NCBI GenBank assembly: GCA_963971285.1
Contig: OZ020244.1
Span: 6,510,001 to 6,574,000 of the forward strand
Length of the DNA: 64,000 nucleotides
Direction of reading: 5' to 3'
Source: Astropecten irregularis
Taxonomy: Eukaryota > Echinodermata > Asteroidea > Paxillosida > Astropectinidae
Shown: one piece after another, positions 54,101 to 64,000 of the stretch
Layout: every line of letters begins with the position of its first letter
Numbering within the stretch: the stretch's first letter is position 1
Translations under genes and position numbers: made by a program
The notes under the pieces: model-generated
What the model was told of the DNA's origin: nothing
What the model saw: the letters and a program-made list of their open reading frames with translations, nothing else
Databases searched by the model: none

Positions 54101-56050
54101 CGCACATGTAAGGTTCTTGAGGAAACACTAGAGGCCGGCTCAATCGAAGAGAAGTGGAATGGTATAAGAGAGGCAGTATTATATACATGTAAGGAAGTTC
54201 TAGGGCCAGTGAAATATAACCGAAAAGAGTGGATGTCACAAGAGACACTAAGGAAAATAGAAGATAGGAAGGAAAAAAAGGAATACACAGAGGCAAACAG
54301 GGCTGTTCGTCAAAAGATAAAGAAAGACAAACAGGACTCCGTGGAAGCTCTTGCAGACGAATCACAGGAAGCATCAAACAAGGGAAACTTAAGAGAATTT
54401 AACACCAATATTAAGAAGATTTCTGGAAAGTTCAGCAAACCCTGAAAGGCCCGTGAAGGACAAAGATGATAACCCCATCTCGGATGATGAGGGACAGAGG
54501 AGATGGCAGGAGCATTTTGAGAAATTGCTGAATAGACCAGCCCCACCAGCAGATAATGACCTACCAGTAGACTGCAGCCCTCCTACCAAAGATAAATTCA
54601 GCAAAGCCATCAAGCAGTTGAAGAGTGTGAAATCTCCAGGACAAGATGGAATCCCAGCCGAAGCACTGAAGGCTAATGTCGCTGTCAGTGTGGAAATGCT
54701 GTACCCACTATTTATCAAAATATTATCAAAATATGGGAGGAAGAGATGATCCAAATGGACTGGAAGGAGGGCCACCTTTACCGAAGAAAGGACACAGTCA
54801 GTGTACGAACTACAGGGGTATTACTCCGCTCTTCCATACCAGCGAAGGTGTTCAACAGGGTCCTGCTAAACAGGATGAAGGATGCAGTTGACCCCTGCCT
54901 TCGAGACCAACAAGCAGGATTTAGAAAAGGCAGGTCTTGTACAGACCAAATCACAACACTACGCATCATCATGGAACAGTCGATAGAATGGAATTCTCTA
55001 TATATAAATCTTATCGATTATTAGACAGGCCTTTAACAGTGTCGACAGACCAACCATATGGAAGCTAACGAGACTCTAATGGGATACTAGTTACACGCAG
55101 CTTTAACTCGAAACCAAACTCACCAAATTGAAAGAGTTCAGAAACGAGCACTACGTTTAATTCTAGGCTTTCCGTACCAAACTGCCCTTAGCATTGTTCA
55201 GCTTGAAACAATCAGTGATATAAGGATTAGACTGCCTGAAATTTGCTCAATCCGTTTCACCACTGGTTTGCCATTAAACAATTCAACATCAACTTACGTA
55301 ATCGTAAGCTTTTTAGGGAAGTCATGTGTAAAACTGAACGTTTCAAAAATAGCCCAATTCCCTTCCTTACTAGACTCCTAAATACATGTAACTAAACTCA
55401 TCCGATTTCTGATCACTGTTGTGTTGGGTCACACTCTTTATCTGTGTATTCAGCCTTTGAGAAAGATCCTGCTAGGATCGAAACTCGCCAGGCCCTCCTA
55501 ACTTTAAGTATTTATATTTGTGCTTGTATTTCTTCTTTATATATATATTATTTTTTATATCGTTCGTTTATTTTACTGTATTTAGTTGTATTAATGTGAA
55601 ATCATGTACAATTCAGCCTGGCTGCAATGATAATTAAATAAAACATCATAATAATAAAGAATTCTTATTTGGGAATGACCTGTCGAGTTGTACACGGAGG
55701 ACAAACTGACGGATGCTTTCGAAGTCGAGACCGGAGTAAGACATTGTCACCACCTTTGTTTCTCTTGACCATTGATTGGATCATGAAGACTTCGACTTGC
55801 CAGAAGAGAAATAGTATCCAGTGGTCTCTTTGGGAGCAACTTGACGATATTGACTTCGCAGACAACATCGTCCTGCATCGTACAGCTCAACAGATGCAGG
55901 ATAAGACTGACCATATTAGGGAGAAGTCGGCACGAGTTGGCCTCAACATCCACCCAAATAAAAGCAAAATTCTGAGTCAACACAACCTGTAACCAACCCT
56001 ATTACACTCCAAGGGAAAGAATTGGGGGAAGCAGAATCTTCCACATATCT
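54101..56050 (+). mobile_element. LINE (RTE/BovB-like or related), split by another LINE's 3' end
   Basis: 54209-54445 is the linker before RT (Lys-rich, DESQEASNKGNLREFNTNIK). 54453-54749 carries DDEGQRRWQEHFEKLLNRPA, FSKAIKQLKSVKSPGQDGIP and AEALKANVAVSVEMLYPLF. 54770-55030 carries KVFNRVLLNRMKDAVDPCLR, DQQAGFRKGRSCTDQITTLR and MEQSIEWNSLYINLIDY. After the interruption, 55669-55992 continues with MTCRVVHGGQ, LSPPLFLLTIDWIMKTST and LDDIDFADNIVLH (catalytic FADN, normally FADD), then SARVGLNIHPNKSKIL. The endonuclease is missing. Frameshifts near 54450 and 54750. Confidence 0.85.
55090..55665 (+). mobile_element. CR1/L2-like LINE 3' end inserted in the previous LINE
   Basis: The + frame reads THQIERVQKRALRLILGFPY and ALSIVQLETISDIRIR, the C-terminal block typical of CR1/L2-type LINEs (I..IQKRALRII.....Y...L). 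A 3' UTR follows with a late aataaaacatc and a short ataataataa tail before the host LINE frame resumes (SYLGMTCRVV). It is strongly 5'-truncated, and a few host codons are lost at the left junction. Confidence 0.75.
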
Positions 56051-57930
56051 TGGTTTTTTTCGTTTTGTTTTTCGTTTCATTAAATCGCAGATTGATATCT
56101 CAGTATCAGCAACGAAGTCAAGTGAGTTTTTTTGTGTAAGCCAATACTTGGTAGCGAATAACAACATTTGGGCAAGTTTATAGAGACATTACAGCTTGAA
56201 ACTCATCAAGGCCCTGAGGCAGCCACAACACATGAACATTTGGTTTGAAACGCCGTCTGTCTGTTCCATAAGTTTAAGCAAACGTGATGGCCTTCAGTGA
56301 AATTTTTACCCACTCTCTATTGTTAAATATATAGAGAATTCGAAAGGAAAACAAGAACTTTAGTAACAAACTCGTCTAGAATTAAATAAAAGAGGTAATT
56401 GTGGACAAGAAGTTCCCACAACTATGAAGTATAGGAAAGGAGAGCAACTTTTTATAGCTTCTACTGCGTCCACTTTGACTTTCAGCAAATGTTCCCGAGT
56501 CCATTTGCTTCAATCCCTATATTGAAGAAATTTCTCAAATATAACTGCTTGATGCTCAAGTTTTAGGAACCACAATTACCAAAAAAGCTACTTTCATGGT
56601 AATCATGGTATTGACTTTCATTTTAGCAACATCGACAGGCGTGAAGTCTTGACAGCACATGCCCTCGGCAAGTTTACAGTTGATCGCGCAACGGAGGATC
56701 AGATCCTGCGGTCGCGATCAAGCTAGAGCCTCGTTCTGATCCATATGGCATTTATACTCGATCCTGATCGCGCAGGGATCGTGCGTTGGACAACGGAAGC
56801 CATCAAGTAAGTGTTTAAAGGTTATTCATTTCGCGCGAAACAAAGATATCGTATTTATCAGACGGTCTTCACAAATCATATGTTCTCTCTCTGTGTGAGA
56901 TTGTGCTAAAGCATCGCTATGTTTCAATTTCGAGTGTTGCCATCCAGTATTTTGTATTTCTACCTTGGTCTATCCAGGCAAAGATGGCACACCAGTCAAC
57001 TCTCGTGTGTCCGTAGCCAACCGCGTAACGATTCTATTTTTCGTACCTGAATAGGGGACCCCAATAAAAAGCATTCCAATTGGTGTATGGCTGATGCATT
57101 ACGCATGATAGGTCACAAAAATGTAGTTATTTGCAGCTGTTATCGTTAACTGGAGCGCTAAACTCCCATTTGGGCGCCGTGAACTGCCTCTCGGGGGAAG
57201 GTTAGTCTATAGCGCCCAAGAGGATCCCATGTAACATCTCTAGTACACAGACAAATTCAGTACGTACTTGCGCCGAAAATATTCCCAAAATGACAAATCG
57301 GCTCGATAAAATCGCTCCATATCTTCTCAGAATGTCAGGGATGAAAATAAAACGCGGCCTATTTTAGAAATCATGCACACATTATTACTTGGCTACTGAC
57401 GATGCCTAATAACGCGCCGTTCATAAGAACAGATTGGCTTTTATGTCTTCGCTGATTTGGATTTTTTTATACATAATCCAAACCCACTGGATACGTCAAA
57501 CATGACAAAAACGTCAGTGAGGTAAAAAAAAAACCTCATAAATTCAACAGATGGGAAGCAAGAAAAATCAGACTTAAAAAGAGCCTATGTGCTTAGGCTA
57601 AAAACTCTGCTACAATTACATGAGGCCGCGGACTAGGGATGGCCAAACACAAAAATATTTTCTGCCTCCTTGAATCCCTGAGCCTCCTCCTCTGAAGGTT
57701 GTCCGATGACATCAGGGGAAGCCTATTCCAGGTAGTAACAGCTACTGGTAGGAAGCTTCTGTCATAGTCCAGCAAGGTCTGTGCTCTTCTAATGCCAGGA
57801 GGAAGAGGATACTGCAGGGACCAACGGATGCACAACGATGGAGGAGCGAAGTAAGTAACTTAATATCGCAGTTTTAGATGCACCACTGGGACTACATCAT
57901 CGGCATCTTTTAGGTTGCATCTTTTAGGGG
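56051..57930. other. Unassigned sequence
   Basis: Contains a pair of tgatcgcgc motifs (56681 and 56767) around a gatcctg-rich patch, and a stretch at 57540-57840 that looks like a repeat but has no partner in the window. No exons recognised. Confidence 0.3.
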
Positions 57931-57954
57931 GTCATAGCAGAAGCGTTCTCGTCG

Positions 57955-59230
57955 CGGCCCCTGTCAAGCTCTCTTGCTTGCTAATTCTGCTAACCACCAT
58001 ACACTAGACAACACCAGCTCTGATATCACCGGATCCTGTACAAAGATAGTTTGGAATCCAATTCCGAGGACCCAACACCGGCCTATAGGCATCCTGATAA
58101 AACCAGCCATCTCCCCCGTTACTGTACCATTCCGGCGCCGTTTCAACTACAGGAAAGCCAAATGGGAAGGATACTCAAAAGACCTCGACCTGAGAGTTGC
58201 AGACTTCGAACCCTCTGCAGAGAACTACGACATGGTTTGTGAAACTGGTCAAGGAAATCTCCAGGAAAAACATTCCACGAGGATGCCGTACCGAATACAT
58301 CCCAGGGCTAACTCGAGAGAATGGCAATCTCTATGAAGATTATAAGGAGATGTTCCAAAAAGACCCCTTTGGTGAGGAAACAACTACTCTTGGAGAACAG
58401 CTTATGTCAGCCATTTCCATAACGGAAATCATGGCAGACACTAGTGGAATCCACAGACAGGACTTATAACAGCAAGAAGGCTCTCTAATCCGCAAACTCA
58501 GCAATGATTCCAGGAAAGCTGACCAACACCAAAACCATACTGCAAACCCAAGTTGCTCACCAACTTATTCAGAATGGGAAAGCTCCAAAGTCCACCAGGA
58601 AGCAGCCCAAACCAAAATGAGATCAAACCGATTTCCCATATGACCCTGGTTTCACAAAGCCTTTCATCATGGAGGAATTGGAATGTGCAATTGCTTCTCT
58701 TAAGGCAGGAAAAGCAGCTGGGTTTGATGACATCTCAGTTCAGCAAATAAAACACTCTGGCCAAGGGCCAGAAGTGGCGCCACAAGTGGCTCCTCAACTT
58801 CTACAACAATTGTTCCTCGACCTTGAAGTTACCAAAAGGTCTGGCGCCATACTCGCATCATTGCCCTCCTCAAGCCAGGAAAGGAACCCTCAGAACCAAA
58901 GAGTTATAGACCTATCTCACTCTTATGTCATACCTACAAACTGTTTGAGAGACTCATCCTAAACAGACTAGCCACATTTGTAGATTATCAATTAATACCG
59001 AAGCGAGCAGGCTTTCGCCCAGGGAAATCTACAACAGGTCAACTCCTTAATCTCACCCAACATATTGAAGAGGCTCAGCGAGGACAAATCACTGGTGCAG
59101 TCTTTGTAGACCTGTCAGCAGCATATGATACTGTCAATCACAGGCGTCTCCTCATTAAGATCCTTATGATGACCAAAGATTGGAAACTTTGATTGTTGAA
59201 AAGATTGTTGAGATGGGAGGCAAACGAAGC
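57955..59230 (+). mobile_element. Jockey-like LINE, endonuclease end and RT
   Basis: 58030-58260 gives the end of the endonuclease region and linker (VPFRRRFNYRKAKWEGYSKD, then FVKLVKEISRKNIPRGCRTE). 58669-58790 gives ELECAIASLKAGKAAGFDDI (RT start). 58850-59160 gives LLKPGKEPSEPKSYRPISLL, KLFERLILNRLATFVDYQ, LIPKRAGFRPGKSTTGQLLN, GAVFVDLSAAYDTVNHRRLL (palm A with catalytic Asp). Frame changes near 58250, 58470 and 58800. The catalytic FADD half is absent; the sequence runs into the next LINE near 59230. Confidence 0.8.
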
Positions 59231-61040
59231 AGGTGGCGTACCCAGAATGAAGAATAGAACACTTTCTCCAACACTGTTAACAAAGCTGAAACAGATTATC
59301 TTGGATATAGAAAGGGGAAAAAGACGAATGGATCTCCATGGAGTCGAGAGTTCTTATATCCAAAGAGGAAGGCAGCTTAAACCAGCCCTTGACAGTAAAT
59401 ATTGTGAGCTCAACAGGCAAACAAAAGCTAGCTTGAGAAACGACAAGAAAGACTGGTTCATCAAGATTGCTGATGATCTTGAGTCTGCAGCCAAATGTAA
59501 CAACATGAAAGAGGTGTACCAGAGAAATCTTAATTGGAAGATCATCTAAGAGGGCCTCCCAGATAAGGGACGCAAATAATAATAATAATAATTAATAATA
59601 ATTTGGGAGGCTAATCATCCTTACTGGCAGCTGGGGTGCTGAATTGCGAAGGATGCGACTTCAACGTAATCGAGTAGCAGGCTTTCATGGGCGCCTTTGG
59701 CTGCCAGCCACATCAACCCATATATGATCACGGAGTACAGCCTGAGATCGAAAGTGTTTGATTTTTGTGGAGGGAGGAAAACCTGATCACCTGGAGAAAA
59801 ACCCTCGTAGCATGGGAGAGAACCAACGCACAACTCTACTCACATATGACCCAGGCCGGATTCGAACCCGGGCCACATTGGTGAGAGGCGAGTGCCTAAC
59901 GCACTTGCCACCTATGCCCCCAAATGACATGACATCAAGGACGAAGGAGTAATACTCACAAGATGGGCCGAATACTTCGAAGGGCTTCTCAATGCCATAG
60001 AGCCTGAAGACACCATCGATTTCTCTACATACTCAGTTTCAAAAGAACTCGACATTAAACATGGAGCCACCCAGGAAGGGAAGAGCTTGAGAGAGAGCTA
60101 TCAGCCTTCTGAAAAGGAACAAAAGCCCCGGGGATAGACAACATCTCGCCTGAAATACTAGAAGATGGAGGGGAGACTGTTAGAAGATGGGTTCTTCGCA
60201 TTTGTCAATTAATATGGGAAACTGAGAGTACTCCAGTAGAGTGGGGGAAAGGTGTCATTCTACCATTACCAAAGAAAAGTGATCTCTCCTTCTGTAGCAA
60301 CAATCGTGGCATCGCCCTCCTTGATATATATGGGAAAGTGTTCTTCACTTTTCTACTAATGAGGGTGAAAGATGAAGTGGATCAGAAGTTGCGAGAAAAT
60401 CAAGCTGGTTTTAGGAAAGGGAGATCTTCAGCCTCAATCAGATCATAGAGAAATGCCTTGACCAGCAGCTTCCCTGCGTGATAAACTTCATCGATTTTAA
60501 GGTTGCTTTTGACTCAGTATATTGGCCCTCGCTATGGGAAATCCTTAGCATATATGGTATACCACCCAAGATTATTAACATCATGGAGAGTTCCTTCCAT
60601 AACACAACCTGCGCTGTGAAATCAGAGGGAGCTGGTTCAAGATCGTAACAGGGGTCAGGGCAGGGCGACATCTCGCCATGAAAATAGCTGTTGACAAAGA
60701 CAAAATAGGACTAACCCTTGTCCCCAGAAGAAGCTACCAGATCTAGACGATATCGCTCACTCCGAGGAATCAGACGTTGAGATGGCAAAGACCAATGAAG
60801 CCATTCGTGCAACTGCAGAGAATTTTGGACTCAAGATGAGTTACAAAAAGACCGAGATCATGTCCATCGGCAGAGCTAGTAGAACCAACTCCATCGTTCC
60901 ACTTGGTAACGAAGGTCTTTATCAAGGTGGTGGAGCATTTCAAATATCTGGGCGCGTTTTGCAGTGCAAACGGGACCAATGTCAAAGAGCTTAACAACGG
61001 AATTGGCAAGGCTTCAGCAGTTGAAGGGAGATGGACAGAC
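59231..61040 (+). mobile_element. LINE, linker and RT, split by a SINE
   Basis: 59193-59549 encodes the linker region (ELNRQTKASLRNDKKDWFIK, IADDLESAAKCNNMKEVYQ). After the SINE, 59930-60440 continues: GVILTRWAEYFEGLLNAIEP, LERAISLLKRNKSPGIDNIS, WGKGVILPLPKKSD, NNRGIALLDIYGKVFF, ENQAGFRKGRSS. 60480-60660 gives INFIDFKVAFDSVYWPSLWE. 60730-61000 gives LPDLDDIAHSEESDVEMAKT and LKMSYKKTEIMSIGR, where the catalytic YADD has become LDDI. Stops at 60446 and later. It passes into BEL/Pao gag at about 61040. Confidence 0.8.
59573..59922 (-). mobile_element. tRNA-derived SINE with (ATT)n tail
   Basis: On the minus strand it starts gggggcataggtggcaagtg (59922 downward), with a perfect B box ggttcgaatcc at 59868-59858 and a weak A box. 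It runs about 320 bp to an (att)n tail at 59602-59573. The body does not resemble the other SINE family at 35/39 kb. It separates two coding parts of the LINE around it. Confidence 0.75.
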
Positions 61041-64000
61041 CTGCGGATCCTTCGCGCACGGCAGGCCGCTGCTGTGGAAAAGGCAAGATCTGACGCCTTT
61101 CTCCAGGCTGAACAAGAACTAAATGACATCGTCACATCCCCATTTCAGTCTTCAAATGACCATGCTGTGCATTTCTGCAACCCCACCTGATACACCAATG
61201 GAGCTATGCCAAGTCCCCAGCTCCAACCGACAGCCTTGCCGTTTCGGCCATCAGTAATGGGTGAAACGGCAGTACCCATCCAAAAGTACAGCGATGATGT
61301 TCCGACTACGCCAAAACTGTCCCTCCCTGCGATGCCTGTCAAGGACGATGGCCAACTCATCAGCCTAACACGACAAATATCGGACACCCTCGCACGACAA
61401 CGCCAGCCCACTCACGAGCCGGACGTATATGATGGAAATCCCATCATGTTTCAGCCCTGGCGGTGTGCATTTGAAGCGATGGTCAACCATGCCCATACTC
61501 CGGCAACGTAAAGGCTCACATTTCTCGCCAAATACAGCAAAGGGGAGGCGAGGAAGCTTGTGGACCGGTTCAGGTACCGGTATGTCTCTGATCCAGAAAC
61601 AACATACAGGGAGGCGTTGACAGGGCTGACAGAGCGTTTTGAGAGCAAAACAAACATCTCTGCAACAATCATCATTCAGACCTTCCCCAAGTTTAGGCCG
61701 GAAGAAAGACGCCAACTGCAAGAGCTGGCTGGCCGACCTCGGTGCTAATGCAGCCCCACAGATGGGCAACCTCCCGGACCTAAACATTCTCAACTATGCC
61801 CATAACCTTCCATCCGATCATGGATAAGCTCCACAATGCATGGAGCGTCTTTAACTGTTCCGAAACTTTACTTCGGAACATAAGACAGCTATCCCCCGTT
61901 CATTGAGCTGGCAAAATTCCTGAAACAGAAAGCCAGGCTACACAACGATCCAGAGCTTCATCCACCCAACGGGGCGACGTCGACACCTGCCGAATCCACC
62001 TCCGCGCCACATGCAGTTGACAAGTGTCGATTCCAAGACGTACGAGGCCATCACCTCTCTGAATGCATTGCATTCAGCAGAAAGCCTTATTGAAGAACGA
62101 CGAGAATTCTGCAAAGCAAAAGACCTCTGCTATAAGTGCGGCAACAATCACATAATAAAAGACTGCGACTGAAACGTGAATTGCAGGAAGTGCATCAGTA
62201 CGGATCATGCGTCCTTCACGCACACAGCCCCTAAACAGAATGGTTGGGCGACACCCGAGGGAACCAAACACGTAATTGATGACAACAAGACAGATGGCAC
62301 CAGGTTTCTCACGTGTCCTTCCTCCCAATCTTTGCTCCAAGATCATTCTGTGCAAGATAATATCACAAAGATCACCCAATCAAAATGAATTCTCGGCTAC
62401 GTGGTATTGGACGACCAGTCCAGAACTCTTCGATGCACTAGACATACAAGGCCCCTCTCTCCCTTACGAGCTTTCCACCTGTGGTGGAAATCAACTAACA
62501 GAAGGGCGTCGAGCTACCGGTGTCACGGGCTCAGCTGACCGGCGTGCCGAGATGCCTCACTGCGTGCGGCAGACCATAAGGAGCTGAAACATCACACCAA
62601 GCTTGCGCAAAACAAGACGAAAATGCGTCCATTTGGATCACCCGCTCGATCATCCGCATTCTAAATTGGGGACATTATTACTCGGTCATAAAGCGATGCT
62701 CCGATGAATTCGGATTTGGGACACGTTTCGATTATGGGGCGGACGTCGAGGGGTCGAGGGTGGTTTTAGAACTATTTATTCACCCTTATCAACACATTGA
62801 CTTTGATGACCCATATTGTTTTCCCGTGGTTTTTGCTTTGATGTTTATCATAATTAATCTAATAGTTCCCCTCCCCCTCTCCCCACAGCCTGAACCTTCT
62901 TAAATGTACAAAAATGAAAATAAAAAAGCCACAATTTCTTTTAGTGCAAACGTATATGCACATACACCCCCCCCCCCCCCAAGTAGAGGACTAGTTTAAA
63001 CTTCTATACAGAACACTGCAGTAGAAAAGACTAATACATAATTATGACCATGCATGGAGGTGATATGACTAGGAAAAGACCAATACATGACTATGGAACA
63101 ATGTAGCCCTACAGGCCTGGAGGTAATCACTCTGCCACTAATTTGGAATGTGTGGCTGTCATGATGTCAATTTATTCCTGCTCCCTTTCACCATGGAGGA
63201 AGGAACAAACACGCAGCCATTCTTGTTTTAATCTACCTGCCAACGAGGCAGGCCGGGCAGTTCAGCTCTTTTTTTCCTGACGTGCCTAGCTGACCAGTTT
63301 CGTATTCCGGTCATCTCAGCACGCCCCGGTCACCTGAGCTCGTGACACCGGCCTCGTCGTCGAGTCAACCGAAGAAAGAACAGAACAGCTAGAAAATTCC
63401 AACATTCCCGGTGATAAAGAGGAAATCCCGCAGCCTGACATCTGCGAAACATTCCCACACCTCCAGCCACTGTCGGGCAAAGATACAGAGACCGCGAACT
63501 GATGTCAACATCATCCTCTTGATTGGACGTAACCGTCCAGAGCCCCTCAAGATCAGATAATTTCTCAACGGACCTAAAGGAACACCTTGGGCACAACGTA
63601 CATATTTAGGCTGGACATTAGCGGTGCAAAAGGGAAGGTACATGCCTAAGTGAAAGCGCAACATTCTGCAGCCCCAACCAGAGGAGCCAGACGACTGTGA
63701 GAATCACATTCATTTCACATTTACGTAGCCAGAGTAATACGATAACCGACGTATACAAAAAAAAACCAGAGGACGACTTGTCTATCGAAGATCGCCGCTT
63801 TCTAAGCATCCTTACAGAAGGTGCCCACACTATCAAGGACGGAAACCTGGAGTTCCCCTTACCTTTCAAGAGAAAACAGGCAACGCTTCCCAACAATCGA
63901 CAACAGGCCCAAAGTAGGCTAGAAAGCCTTTTACGTATGTAAGAGACGAAAGAGACGAAAACCAAAGATGATGTCGGAGGTATACAGCTTTCCACGCCAG
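61041..64000 (+). mobile_element. BEL/Pao retrotransposon 3, 5' part, running off the window
   Basis: 61060-61750 is gag: RQAAAVEKARSDAFLQAEQE, FQPWRCAFEAMVNHA, LTFLAKYSKGEARKLVDRFR, TYREALTGLTERFESKTNIS, with one stop at 61508. 62080-62215 has the zinc knuckles ERREFCKAKDLCYKCGNNHI and NCRKCISTDHASFTH. 63400-63640 gives the protease-RT junction (IPQPDICETFPHLQPLSG, DVNIILLIGRN). 63697-63942 is an open 81-codon frame, DDLSIEDRRFLSILTEGAHT, NLEFPLPFKRK, NNRQQAQSRLESLL, the standard Pao RT entry. A non-coding stretch (62750-63300) may be a further insertion. This is the least damaged BEL/Pao copy here. Confidence 0.85.

Overview
This is a piece of an animal nuclear genome. Spliced exons with GT-AG borders sit in a sea of decayed transposable elements. 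The mix of DIRS, BEL/Pao, Ty3/gypsy, several non-LTR (LINE) clades, mariner-like elements and tRNA-derived SINEs argues against a mammal or bird. It suits a marine invertebrate (echinoderm, hemichordate, lancelet or similar), but the sequence alone does not fix the phylum. No bacterial features, CRISPR arrays or operons are present.

Host gene. The only convincing cellular gene is the 3' end of XPC (Rad4 family, the lesion sensor of nucleotide excision repair) on the + strand. Its exons lie at 5366-5459, 17228-17321 and 29214-29363, the last ending in a TAG stop. Earlier exons must lie to the left of the window. The two introns are each about 11.8 kb and are filled with transposons.

Layout. 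240-3178: decayed DIRS element (called DIRS-A here). 3333-3770: 130-bp tandem repeat. 3931-4350: mariner-type MITE. 5733-17043: a DIRS element filling 96% of an XPC intron; it carries a mariner-like insertion (7191-8042) and a second, nested DIRS (9145-14341), which itself contains a 0.7-kb TIR repeat. 17.3-29.2 kb, last XPC intron: LINE (split by a TIR transposon), DIRS fragment, LINE, BEL/Pao, gypsy, and a foldback element just before the last exon. 29.8-35.0 kb: BEL/Pao and a LINE, both on the minus strand. 35.2-40.7 kb: AT-rich block of SINEs, palindromes and MITEs, with inverted 11-bp minisatellites near its ends. 41.0-46.0 kb: rearranged minus-strand array of DIRS-A. 48.0-53.6 kb: two degenerate BEL/Pao elements in a row (+). 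54.1-61.0 kb: three LINEs (+) with insertions. 61.0-64.0 kb: BEL/Pao (+) running off the window.

Almost every transposon reading frame is broken by stops and frameshifts, so most copies look inactive. I did not find a convincing new biological system. The most informative structures are the nested DIRS-in-DIRS-in-XPC intron, the DIRS internal complementary regions, the foldback next to the last XPC exon, and the region bounded by inverted minisatellites.
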